A stretch of DNA of 64,000 bases, taken from the NCBI RefSeq assembly GCF_003254395.2, contig NC_037638.1, forward strand, positions 22,769,352 to 22,833,351. The letters run 5' to 3'. This document shows positions 1 to 12,031 of the stretch, in pieces; positions within the stretch are counted from its first letter, which is position 1, and each line of letters starts with the position of its first letter. Source of the stretch: Apis mellifera. Lineage: Eukaryota > Arthropoda > Insecta > Hymenoptera > Apidae. The translations under genes and the position numbers were made by a program. Under the pieces are notes generated by a model. That model worked only from the letters and a program-made list of their open reading frames with translations. It ran no database searches and was not told where the DNA came from.

Positions 1-743
1 AATTATTTATATATTTGTGCGATCACAGAAAATTTAAAAGAATATTTACACAATATATATATAAATTGCTAAATATTATTATATTGTGTAAATGGAAGTT
101 AAGTAAAATTGATGGAATGTCAAATAAATGCAATTTAAATTTTTAATTATAATTTGTAAAAAATCACTTCCTTTAAATAAAAAATATAAAAAATTTTGCA
201 GAATAGATAGAATGAATATTAATAATATAACATAATAATGATTTCTATTTGTCAAAATCATATAAATATAATTATAGCAAAAATAAAAATTAAAATATTG
301 TCACTATATCATTTAACTATTAAATTATACAATTATATAAATTAATATACAAATTTATATATAATTCTAATATGTTGGATCAATAAAAAAAAACACTTAC
401 TATTTCGAATATTTAGATTTAAGAATTTTTTTTTTTATAAATATAATTTTTTTAATAAAATAATAAAACATAAATAGTCAATACAAAAGCTTTTCAATTT
501 TATACAATAAAAAATTAAAAATAAATAAGAATAAAAGAATGATTAAAGATATTAAATTTAAAAAAAATTTTTTTTTTCCTAAGTCCTAATTAAGGAAGTG
601 ATATTTTATTATTATTATTATTATATAATAGAATAAAATTAAGTACTTTTGATAGAATCACTACTGAACACTTGATTTCGATAAAATTAATTAACATGCG
701 TGCATAACTATTATTCAACCCAAAATCAGTCAAATAATTATTT
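1..743. other. AT-rich intergenic DNA downstream of PAL
   Basis: The stretch is almost entirely A and T, with poly-A and poly-T runs. The only open frame (79-261, minus) is AT-biased noise with no recognisable motif. It holds the 3' flank, and probably the 3' UTR, of the minus-strand amidating-lyase gene that ends at 744. I see no other gene. Confidence 0.6.
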
Positions 744-1692
744 TTATTCGACTAGTTTTGAGAATTCAACCGCAGATTCATCATACTGAAACAATCTACC
801 TCTTTTTTGACATCTTGCTACAACTGCAGCAATTGCTATACAGAGAGCAATAAAAATGACTGCTGCTGTAACAAGGGATAAGACTAATGTTGCTGTTGTA
901 GTACCTCCAGAAAGATTGTTAATATCTCTGTCCGTTAAAGGTGCTGGTTCATGGTGAGGATTTTCATGTACAATGGAATTTCCAATTTGCATTGACGTAT
1001 TTATATCTATGAAACGAACGTTACATATATATATATATATATATAAAATATATAAAATTAATATATATATAAAATTTCTTAAAAAAAAATATATATAATT
1101 CTGGATAATATATATAATTATACTATATATAATTACTATATACACTATATATAATTTCTTTAAAAAATAAAAAATAAACAAACATTATTCATATTTTTTA
1201 TTAATTTTCAGGATTTTAACTCTTACCCTGGAAAAATTGATAAGCAGTACGTAAATTCAATTCTACTACATATATTTCTGAACCATTCTCAGATACAGCT
1301 ATATCATGTGGTCTGTTCATATCTTGCCTTGGACCAAATTGAGATGTGATATTTCCTGAATTTACATCAAGAATAAATCCTCGAATGCGTATTTTGTAAT
1401 TTGGATCAGGACCATTAACCAAATAAAGTCTTTCTCTGGCATATGCTACACTATATATTCTTTCACCAATAATTGAATGCTTATATTCCTTATGGAAAGT
1501 TCCATTTGTTGCAAAAAAAGATAAAACTCTACCGTTTTCTCTATCAGCAAGAAAAAGTAAATTCAATTCACTAGCAAGTGCTAAAGCATGAGGTATATTG
1601 AATACATTTGATGAAAGATAAGTTAAATCATATGTGTTTCCTATAATAAGTATAATAAAATATATTAATTATATTATAATTAAATTTAAATT

Positions 1693-1745
<53 letters not shown>

Positions 1746-2977
1746 AAAATAAATACCATCCATTTTCCAATGCCGACCCCATTGCAAAATTATTTCTCCT
1801 TTAGCATTGAATTTAATAATTCTAGAATTACAATAACCATCACTGACAAAAAAATCACCATTGCTTTCTACAGCAACAGCTGTTGGTTTACAAAATCGTT
1901 TTTCATCATGACCAGGTTCAAAAGCTTCTCCTAAAATCATTGAAGGTTTGAGTGTATTATTCTTAAGCAAAGGATCAAAATTATGATTATTAAGAAACAT
2001 TTTTTTTTGAATTTTTGTATTGTATTGTCTCTTTTTCAATTTAGTTATATCTTTCATCCTTGCTATATCTTTTGCCTCAAATTTAAATACTTGGTGTAAG
2101 GCTACATCAGTAATCCAATAATTTCCATACATATCTATTGTTAAACCATGTGGTAAATAAAACATATTTTCACCCCATTCTAATAACTTTCTTCCAAGTT
2201 TATCTAATAAAACTATAGTCTTTTCTTGAATTGGACCTTCATTTCTATCAAATCTATTTGTATTATCAAATGTATTCCTATCCCATACTCGTGATCCTCT
2301 ATGAAATATTCCAATGTTTCCATTTGGATCTATGGATACTCCAGATATTTGACCAAATTTGATGTTACTAGCCCATTGAGATTTCCATACAATATCTGTA
2401 TATTAAAAAAATCAATAAATATAATATTATTTAATATATTTTAAGTTTATTAAAAATGTTATTAACTTTTATCAAATGTATCTGAAACAGATATTTCGCT
2501 ATCTTCACTAGCTAAAGATTCTCTATCTCTTTCATCATTATCAGAATACTCATTAGAATTAAATTTTTTATTAAACAAATGTATTGTTTTTTCCTATAAC
2601 ATGAATGAATAAATCATATTAATTATAAAATATATAAATATATATATATATATATATTTATTCAATCAATATATACTTTATCTTCATTTTAAATAGATTA
2701 AAACTATGAAAAATATATTCATTAATTAAATATTCATTAATTAAAAATTAAAAATGATGATTTTAAAACTTAAACCGATGTATAATATATATATTTACAT
2801 ATTATTAATAAATAATTTTGTTATTTGATAGTATTATATTTCTTAATTTATATATTGATTGATTTTTTAATAATATATTCAATATTATTTTACCTGATAA
2901 TTCTGAGAATTTGCTTTCGCAAAATTTAAAATAAATAAAATTGAAATGCAATAGCCTATATCATATTGTAAATGCAT
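744..2977 (-). CDS. Pal: peptidyl-alpha-hydroxyglycine alpha-amidating lyase, membrane-anchored form
   Basis: PAL carries out the second step of neuropeptide C-terminal amidation, cleaving peptidyl-alpha-hydroxyglycine to the amide plus glyoxylate in the secretory pathway. Five coding exons (2894-2977, 2467-2593, 1757-2395, 1227-1640, 744-1006) join in frame to 508 residues. The start Met opens a hydrophobic signal peptide (ISILFILNFAKA). A short acidic linker follows, then an NHL-repeat six-bladed propeller. Visible family signatures are FHRGSRVWD, DGYCNSRI, and three PH-containing blades (PHGLTID, PHALALA, PHDIAVS) supplying the probable zinc histidines. The last exon encodes a membrane helix (about residues 450-475, TATLVLSLVTAAVIFIALCI) and a short charged cytosolic tail. 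No PHM domain is fused, as expected for insects, where PHM and PAL are separate genes. Whether this is the PAL1 or PAL2 orthologue is not resolved. Confidence 0.94.
1693..1742. repeat. (TA)n microsatellite in a PAL intron
   Basis: About 25 uninterrupted TA units lie just 3' of the donor of PAL exon 3 on the minus strand, inside the intron between 1641 and 1756. Probably length-polymorphic. Confidence 0.95.
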
Positions 2978-3119
2978 TATTCTTAGACAAAAATAATCAA
3001 ACTCTTGTATTCTCAATTTATTTATTTTATTGATATTTATAATACTGTTAGAAATTAATCACATTCCATAATGCAATCTTAAAAAAAATAATTAGCAATT
3101 AAGTATAAATATAGGTCAT

Positions 3120-3185
3120 CTCAAACTTCTTAAGCTTTTTCACGCCACGCGTATAGTTGACGTATGCAACAGGGAATATGAATAG
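3120..3185 (-). promoter_or_regulatory. candidate PAL promoter with CRE-like site
   Basis: A short GC-richer patch about 140-210 bp upstream of the PAL start codon contains TGACGTA at 3158-3164 and the CpG-containing string CACGCCACGCG. Position and composition suggest a promoter or 5' UTR. A role for CREB-type factors is inference from the motif alone. Confidence 0.35.
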
Positions 3186-4988
3186 CCATCTGACGGGAAT
3201 TTAATGAAATATATTTAATAAATTGGATTATATATCTAGAAGAAAAATAAGAAATTTGCCAATCTATATCATTTTTTTATATTACTTATATATCTAAAAA
3301 CACAAATGCGTTCTTTAATAATACAAAAACTAAAATACTAAAATGAAATGTATTTGAAAACTTAGAATAAGTTGTATTCATAAATATTTTTTAAAACTTT
3401 TTTCTCTATGTTATTTGTCGATAAAAATGTACAAGATATTAATATATTCATGAGATATTTTTGTTATAAGAATCGATTTTAGTTAAAACAAAAAATAAAG
3501 TCAAAATAAAAATGTGGAGAATTATTTATTAAGTTTTAACTAATTTAAATTGATATTGAAGTTAAAGCTATTCAATTCATATTAATTCTATATAATGTAT
3601 TTTATTGATTATTTTTTGTATTCTCTACTTATTCTTCTAACTATATTACATAATTCAGAAATAAGAATATATACAAGTTAATGCAAGAAATTTGAACATA
3701 TGAATAAAATATTAATTGGAAAAAATGCGATTATTTATTAAGCCAATTAATTATTGAAACAAGCATATTGCAACAATATAACAATATTGATTTTTGAAAT
3801 AAATTTAAGATAAATTGTAAATATGTAAAAAACTATTTTAAGTATTCCGATATAAATTGCACACTAAAAAATTAATGAAAAAATAATATTTTTGCAATCC
3901 AAAATTAAATAAAAAATATTATATTAATAATTCATTAATATTATATTAATAAGATTCGATATCGCAAACGAAAAAAAACCAAATTATCAACAAAATGATC
4001 AAAAAAAATGCTCATGAACGATTAATAATCACGATGATCGACATCCGACATGTTACACACAGAATCTCTTGTTAAATATTCATTTCGGTATCTATTTCGT
4101 AATCGTGATTGTGAAATTAAAAAAATCTGTAAGCAAAGTAAAAAAACGAATACAATTCTGCATTCTTGTCAGTTTCATATTCGATTCTTCTAGTTATATT
4201 TTTCTGAAACAAATTATAATACAAAAACACGACATATATGCCAAAAAATATATTATTTATCTTATCTAATCTATTATTTAAAAAATAGCAAAACTGATAT
4301 TTTGATTAAAAATTAAAGAACTATTTTTAGAATAATTTAAATTAACAAGAAAAGCAAATAGTAAAAAAAAAATATAAGTATAAAAAATTATAAAATAGAA
4401 ATTAAAAATAGAAATTAATTATAAATTAAAAATTAAAAAATAGATATTCATCATCTTAATAAAACATTTATTTATGAAAAATATAATTATACTTGCAGCC
4501 AATTACTTCATATTATTTCTTATAAATAAATTATATCATCAATATATAATGATATGATTATATATTGTATATTAAATAATAATGATTTTCCACTTCTTAT
4601 TGTTTAGGAGTGCAAATTGGTTACAAATTGGAGATCTACTTAATTATACTTAATTATAATATCTTACCCAATCTTTTTTTATGTGAAAATTTATTTCTTT
4701 TCAAGTAAATTCTTTTTTTGATATACTTTTGTAAAACTTTTGATTATAACATAAACAGCAAAAAAAGAAGTTGTAAAAGAACTGTGAAAAACTAAATCTG
4801 AAAAGAAAATCTAAATTATGAGATTTTTTTATTTTTTTTTATTATTAATTTATATTAATATTTTACATTTTTATCATGAAAATGAAAAATAATTGATAAT
4901 TAAAAAGACAAAAAAAAAGAAAAAAACAAAAGAAATAAACTTCTCATAAAATATTATTATTTTGCTCATTATCTATATACATATACAT

Positions 4989-4997
<9 letters not shown>

Positions 4998-5024
<27 letters not shown>
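4998..5024. repeat. (AT)n microsatellite
   Basis: About 13 AT units, preceded by an imperfect ATACAT tract. It sits in the intergenic region upstream of mRpL34. Confidence 0.9.
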
Positions 5025-5028
<4 letters not shown>

Positions 5029-7690
5029 ACAATATATTATTTTATCTATTAAATTAATATTTTTGATTATGTATACATTTAATTCTAAATGCATTTTATT
5101 TAGTCAATAATGATATATAATATAATCTTCTGCTTCTTACAAACAAACATAAATTAAAACTTTAAACTGAGTTAAAAAGATTAGATTAATCTAAATATTT
5201 TGCATCTAATAGACTAATGAATTTTTATTTTAATTAATCTATTTTATATTTTATTTTTTATCAATATAATAAATTAAAACTTTAATATATATATTCTATA
5301 AAAAAATTATTAATTAAAAAAGAATATATATATAAATATATAATATTTAATATAATATATATAATGTAATATTATAATTTTAATATAAAGCAATTGAAAT
5401 GAAATTCCATGAATTAATTAAAAAAGTTAATACTAATAAAATATAAAATAAAATACCATCAGACGATTTTTCTATCAAAGCACATTTTTGAAAATACAAA
5501 ACAAATATTCAAAATCTGTAATTTTTTCAAAATGTGTTTATCGCATAGTATTTTTTTGGATATTTTTAAATAAAAAAAATAAAAATTTTTTTATTATCTT
5601 AAAACTAAGCAATTAAATTTAAAATATGAAATTTAAAGCACGAAATAAAAAATTAAAAATTAAAAATATTTATATAAAATATATTCTAATAAATTATGAC
5701 ATTTAACTTAAAAAAAAAATATTGTTATTCACAATTTATACAAAATTCTATATACACAATCAGTCAATTTGGATTTTTCATTCTATAACATAATTGAATT
5801 ATTATACTTTCAAAACTATTTCGTTTTTGAATCTTCGTTTTCATATATATTTAGTCATTCACTATAATAATTTACAACCAAAATATTCAATTCACGGTAT
5901 AATAATAACTACATAAACATGTATTAATTAAATAAGGTTTAATAATCTATAATTAATTATAATATAATATCCTATTAATAAAAATTTTATGTAATTACGC
6001 ACTTTAAAATGTTATTGTCACCATTTTTAATTGTAAACTAATAATATGCGCATTATATTGCGCACTGATTCATTTCACTATGAATTTTTAGGGACTTTCT
6101 AATTAACTAAAGCAATGAAAATTTCTTATTCACTTTAATTATATGGCATTGAATTATATAACAATAATTATACTTGAAATGTATACATACAAATTTCTAT
6201 ATATCGAATCTTACAAAAATAATCTGATTAAGAATATAATAAAAATAGATTATTATAATTAATTTAATATAAAAATTATCTAAATTAAAATTAAAAACTT
6301 AAGATTAAATATTTAAAATAAAAATTGATCAAAGTTGAAAAAATATGATAAAACAAAAATATATATAAAATATATTTAAATTAAAGAAATATAATGAAAA
6401 AATTTAAAACAAATTGAATTAAAATGAACTTGAAAAATAAATAAAAGAATTTATATAAAAATTATATAAATAAAATACAATAAATTTATATATTATATAT
6501 TATATATTTATATAAATATTATATATTTATTATATATCTATTATATTATAAATATAATAGATTATAAGTGAATCTTTTATATTATTCACAATTTATTCAA
6601 ATATCAAGTTTAAATTATAATAAAAAATCATTCATATCATTAAATAAATACATTACAATAAAAAAAATATTTCATGTTATCTATTATTGTCCAACATCAT
6701 CTAATGATGATCTTAAAGTATTTAAAATTATAAATATTAATATTAAGATCAAAATTAAAATTTAAAATGATACAATTTACTAGCAGAATATATATCAAAA
6801 TATACTTATTTTATTCAAAACGAATATTAAAATTAAAATTTTTTTTAAAATCTTGATTACTGAATCAAATGGTGATTGACAATATCATGATCATTATTTT
6901 AATAAGTTATTTTTATTCCAATATAAATTCGAACAAATAATTATTACAATTATATTATGATTATAACAAATTTGAATAAATAATTATGGGATTTGTATTA
7001 TGATTATATCATTATATTTCGGATTCATTATGAGAAGAGAAATAGACATATACAATAAATCTGTATAATTGATTTATTGTGTTTTAATCATCACATGTGA
7101 AATTTCATTTAGGACAGATTATGAATAAGTCATAAATTGTTTGCATGTTGGCATCCTAGTAACTTATCAAATAAAATATTAAAGTATTAAGTTTTAATAT
7201 TTTAATAATTTTAATAATTATAGTAATTTAATATAACTTTTAAATCATATATTCCTAAACTTAAAATTAATTATTTTTGGATTCTATTCAAAATTAAAAA
7301 TTATTAGAAAATATAAAAAATTTTTGCTCCAAAATAAAATTTAATCATAATTTATATAATTGTATATATATGACTAATAATTAATGTATGTGTATATATA
7401 ATTAATAAATGAATAATTCATAAACAAATAATTTAATATTTTTATTTATATTTATAAAAAAATAAATTTATGGATTTTCTAAATAAAGATTTATGAAGTG
7501 TTATAGAATTTTTTAAGTTCTTTATGGATTTAGTTTCTCTATGAATTTTCAAAAATTTAAGATGGCAACAATGCAACTCTTTTTTTACTTTAAATCCTAT
7601 ATATTTAGAATTTTTAGTACTTCATAATCGAAAAATATTAAAACATTATTTTAAAATAAAAATATAATATTATTTTAAAAGTTTTACGAC

Positions 7691-8046
7691 ATGATACGCA
7701 CATTAATTTCTAATACATATAAAACATTTCCGTATGTTATAATTTTATAAATCTAACCAAAATAATATATATTTAAATAGGTTATATATTTTTAAAATAG
7801 GTTATATTATTTTATAGACGACTTGCATTATTTAATCAAACTTTTTCATCAATTTTTACATTACCCACAATAATAAATCCATGGAATCTAACTATAAATA
7901 GAACTATAATGAGATATCATTTTCCACGTCCTAATGAACGTCGTCGTATTAAACGCCACGGTTGGATTACAAGAATGTCAACTCCCAATGGACGAAAAAT
8001 TCTCATGAGAAGAATATTGAAAGGCAAATATGTACTTAGTCATTAG
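7691..8046 (+). CDS. mRpL34: large ribosomal subunit protein bL34m (mitochondrial L34)
   Basis: A small basic protein of the mitochondrial large ribosomal subunit, binding rRNA. Two exons (7691-7731, 7818-8046) join at phase 2 to 89 residues. The C-terminal 45 residues carry the L34 signature: RIKRHGWITRMSTPNGRKIL followed by RRILKGKYVLSH at the end. The N-terminus (MIRTLISNTYKTFPRLALFN) has Arg and hydroxylated residues and no acids, as in a mitochondrial presequence. The first exon is short; it is supported by a consensus GTATGT donor and by exact frame agreement with exon 2. It is convergent with the RPUSD3-like gene, stop codons 133 bp apart. Too split to appear as a long open frame, but the L34 match is unambiguous. 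Confidence 0.93.
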
Positions 8047-8179
8047 ATATCATAGATTATATAGATAGATATATATACATAAATGTATGTATACTTATAT
8101 TAAAATAAAAAATCAAAAATCAATAAGTATTATTTAATGAAGAAATAAATTACATTCAAATCTATAAAACTATCTATAT

Positions 8180-9558
8180 CTATAAAACTAAATGTGATTT
8201 ACAATTCTCTGTTTCTATTATATGTTTAAATTCAAGTTGATTACATGTCCAATCAAAATACGGCGGTAAAGGAGCTTCAATTTTTAATGTTTTTCCCAGA
8301 AAGTTTCGTAAAACTATTGATCTTAAATGAATATGAGTAGGAATAATATTCTCATTATTAGGTTTAACACCTAATAATTTAAAAAGCTTATCATCCAATT
8401 TTGGTGCAGAACAAGTAAAAAATGGATGAACTCTTACATAAGTATTTCCAATTTTCTGAATCTGAGATGCATAAATATTATCTCCTAAAATTGGGCAATA
8501 TAAAAATGTTGATGCAAATAGTCTAATTGCATGTTTATGATGAGTAGATGATACTAGTTGAATTAAAGAACATAAATTAAGTATAGAATTGGATAATATT
8601 TTGTATTCTGTTTTTAATATTTTTATCTTTTTTTCTTCATTTTTAGACCATGATGTGATAAGAATTTGCTGAAAATTTTGTTAAATATAATTTATTTTTA
8701 AAAAATTTAATATATTTAATAAATTTAATAAATTTACCTTTTTATTTTTAAACTGAGGATGTGAAACTAATTTTATTCCTAGACGGGAATAATTATTTGA
8801 TTGTTTTGGTATACCAACTGTAACTATCCAATAAGTATTTATGAAATATTGACCATGAATATATGCAAGTTCTATAGCATTTTGAATATTTGAATTTGCT
8901 GCTAAAAGTGTAATACCACTCATGTACCTAATTAAAAAATTTAATAAATTATATAAAAATAAATTAAATAAAAATTATAAATATTAACAACTGTTACTTT
9001 ATACTTACATTTCAGGGCTTTTAATTATATTTAAATTTGGATAATTTAATTCTTTAGCAATATAAGGTAAAGCATCTTCTAATGTATAATTAACACCATT
9101 AGAGACATTATTTTTTAAGCTTTGAAATGAATTTGATTTCCTACTTCTTATTCCATATGGTTTATTTAATATTATTAATCCATCTATAAAATTAAAACTA
9201 AAAATTAAAATATATAAACATTATGTATTATTATATATTATTATTTTTATTATAAACTATTACTGCATAAGTAATATAAGCTAAGTTAATATATAAGCTA
9301 ATATATAAGCTAAGTTAATATATAAGTTAATAATAATATAAGTATATAAGCTATTAATATAAAAACATATAGAATATAATTACCTTCATTGTAAATTAAA
9401 TTATTTACAAGATCACTTGAAAATTCTAGTAATGATTTCCAAGGATGAATATTTCCATAAGGATGATTTTTTACATAATTTTTTTTTAATATTTTTATAT
9501 AAAATTTATTTCCGTGAGCATATCTAAATGCATAAAATTTATTTATTAAAGTCCACAT
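8180..9558 (-). CDS. RPUSD3: RPUSD3-like mitochondrial pseudouridine synthase homologue (RluA family)
   Basis: Four exons (9384-9558, 9009-9183, 8738-8927, 8180-8668) join in frame to 342 residues. RluA-family landmarks are present: motif I DGLIILNKPYGI after exon 2 begins, a motif III-like LFASTFLYCPILGDNIYAS, and a C-terminal THIHLRSIVL. The C-terminal EAPLPPYF is, from memory, characteristic of RPUSD3 rather than RPUSD4, a factor for mitochondrial 16S rRNA and mRNA. The canonical motif II HRLDxxTSG is replaced by KSPEMYMSG, so the expected catalytic Asp aligns with Glu; see findings. The N-terminus (MWTLINKFYAFRYAHGNKFY) is basic, aromatic and acid-free, consistent with mitochondrial targeting. 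It is divergent from Rpt4 with 480 bp between start codons. Family assignment is firm, exact orthology likely. Confidence 0.86.
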
Positions 9559-9901
9559 TTTAAATATATAAATTCAAATATTTTGATTTTATCTAAAAAT
9601 ATAGATTTAATGTAAAAATTTTAATTAATTAAATTTTAATAATAATATATTTAATATATTTTTTAATAATATACCTAAAAAATATTAAAATTAAAATTAC
9701 ATTTAAAAAAGGAGGTTATTAATATATATATATATGTAACATTCAAAATATAAAGATGGATTCATAATATTTCACTATATTTTTAATAAAATAGTGAATA
9801 GTGAATAATTTAAATCTATCTTTAGTTAATGTTATTAGAGAAATTTTAAATAAATTATTTTATTTAAATTATGAATAATATATCAAAATAATTTAAAATA
9901 T

Positions 9902-9946
<45 letters not shown>

Positions 9947-10038
9947 TTGGAATGATTCATATATTTTTCTGAAATCACTATCTATACAATGTTTATAAGA
10001 ACATTGCTTGAGACAGTTAGACAGCAAAATAAGTAAAG
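9559..10038. promoter_or_regulatory. divergent promoter interval between RPUSD3-like gene and Rpt4
   Basis: 480 bp between two divergent start codons. It is AT-rich and includes the (AT)n tract at 9904-9940. The last 90 bp before the Rpt4 ATG are slightly richer in G+C and probably contain its 5' UTR. I see no clear core-promoter motif. Confidence 0.5.
9904..9940. repeat. (AT)n microsatellite in divergent promoter
   Basis: About 18 TA units, about 100 bp upstream of the Rpt4 start codon, in the interval shared with the RPUSD3-like gene. Confidence 0.93.
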
Positions 10039-11793
10039 ATGGCAACCACCGTGGATTCGGTTAGGGAAAAAGCCCTTCAAGATTATAGAAAAAAGCTTAT
10101 AGAACATAAAGAAGTAGAATCACGTTTAAAGGAAAGTATGTTATATTTATAAAATATTTTATATTTCTTTAATAGATTATTACGAAAAAAAATTGAAATA
10201 CTTAACCTCAATATTGTACATATATAATTATCACATTGATAATTGTTATTATAAATATTTTTTTAATAAAAAAAATTTTGATAAATTTTTATATCTTTCT
10301 AGTGAGAGAACATCTTAAAGACTTAACAAAACAATATGATAAATCTGAGAGTGATTTAAAAGCTTTACAAAGTGTTGGACAGGTATGTTATAAATTTTTT
10401 TTACTTCTTTTATAAAATATATATAAAATAAAATATATTTGCCCTTTAGATTGTTGGAGAAGTATTAAAACAACTTACTGAAGAAAAATGTAAGTCTTTT
10501 TAATTAAAATTATGTTCGTATATAATACGTGCGCGCACACACATGCACGTTATTATATTTATTATATATATATTAATACATATAATTCTTTATAGTTATA
10601 GTAAAAGCAACAAATGGTCCACGTTATGTTGTTGGATGTCGACGTCAACTTGACAAAAATAAATTGAAATCTGGGACAAGAGTAGCTCTTGATATGACTA
10701 CTCTTACTATAATGCGTTATTTACCTCGTGAGGTAAAAGTTATATTTTGCTATAAATTAATATTAAATATAATAAAAAATCTTAAATCTTAAATATTTAT
10801 AGGTTGATCCATTGGTTTATAACATGTCACATGAAGATCCTGGTGATGTTACATATAGTGCAATTGGTGGTCTAAGTGAACAAATACGAGAGCTAAGAGA
10901 AGTTATAGAATTACCATTATTAAATCCTGAATTATTTCAAAGAGTTGGTATAACTCCTCCCAAAGGATGTCTCTTATATGGACCACCAGGAACTGGAAAA
11001 ACATTATTAGCCAGAGCAGTTGCTAGTCAATTAGATGCAAATTTTTTAAAAGTTGTATCAAGTGCTATTGTTGATAAATATATTGGTGAATCAGCAAGAT
11101 TGATTAGAGAAATGTTTAATTATGCACGAGATCATCAACCGTGTATCATATTTATGGATGAAATTGATGCAATTGGTATAAATATTTATAAAAAATAAAA
11201 AGAGAACAGAAAATATAAAAATATACTTTTTAATTATATTTTATATATACAGGTGGGCGTAGATTTTCAGAAGGTACAAGTGCTGATCGTGAAATTCAAA
11301 GAACTTTAATGGAATTATTAAATCAAATGGATGGTTTTGATTCTTTAGGCCAAGTTAAAATGATAATGGCTACAAATAGACCAGATACTTTGGATCCAGC
11401 TTTATTAAGGCCAGGTAGATTAGATAGAAAAATTGAAATCCCATTACCTAATGAACAAGCACGTCTAGAAATTTTAAAAATTCATGCTGGTCCTATATCT
11501 AAGCATGGAGAAATTGGTAAAATTTTTTATTTTTGTCTATTTTTAATTTTTTCATTTCAAATACATTTATATAATAATTTTATAATTAATAATTTAATTT
11601 AGATTATGAAGCAGTAGTCAAACTTTCGGATGGATTTAATGGTGCTGATTTAAGAAATGTTTGCACTGAAGCAGGATTATTTGCAATAAGATTAGAAAGA
11701 GAATATGTAATACAAGAAGATTTTATGAAGGCAGTAAGGAAAGTTTCGGATAATAAAAAACTTGAATCCAAATTAGATTACAAACCCGTATAA
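10039..11793 (+). CDS. Rpt4: 26S proteasome regulatory subunit Rpt4 (PSMC6, 10B)
   Basis: One of six AAA+ ATPases in the base of the 19S regulatory particle; it unfolds and translocates ubiquitinated substrates into the 20S core. Seven exons (10039-10135, 10303-10382, 10450-10489, 10596-10732, 10803-11175, 11253-11516, 11603-11793) join in frame to 393 residues, close to human PSMC6. Order: N-terminal coiled coil (about 10-60), OB domain, AAA domain. The Walker A GPPGTGKT, Walker B IIFMDEIDA, the RRFSEGTSADREIQRT loop and the arginine-finger region ATNRPDTLDPALLRPGRLD are intact. The C-terminus is KLDYKPV, as in the family, without the HbYX motif seen on Rpt2, Rpt3 and Rpt5. It is convergent with wuho, stops 238 bp apart. 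Confidence 0.98.
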
Positions 11794-12031
11794 AATTAAC
11801 ATATATCAATTATATATAAACATATATTTAAAATTTAATTCATTTATTAAACAATAATATGAGAATTAATAAACTGACTTATTTTATTGTAATACTATTT
11901 GTATTTTATAAAGAAAATATAAAATTCCTATTAAATATGTATTTAAAATAATGTTGTCTTCAACAATCGTATTTTATTTTCGATATAAAAATTACAATTT
12001 TTATAATCTTATGTTATTAATTATATCTTAA

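Larger units (their letters stand above)
2978..7690. other. 4.7-kb AT-rich intergenic region with the PAL promoter
   Basis: This separates the PAL start (minus) from mRpL34 (plus). The only GC-richer patch is about 3120-3185, directly upstream of PAL, and carries a CRE-like TGACGTA (3158-3164); it is the likely PAL promoter or 5' UTR. The rest is low-complexity A/T with palindromic TA tracts (for example 6480-6555). Open frames at 4069-4269 and 6568-6765 show no domain, no splice context and AT-driven composition, so I read them as chance. Confidence 0.6.

Noticed and set aside
4069..6765. Open frames 4069-4269 and 6568-6765 as small genes
   Set aside because: Composition is dominated by Ile, Lys, Phe, Tyr and Asn as expected from random A/T DNA, with no motif, no supporting splice sites and no promoter-like sequence.
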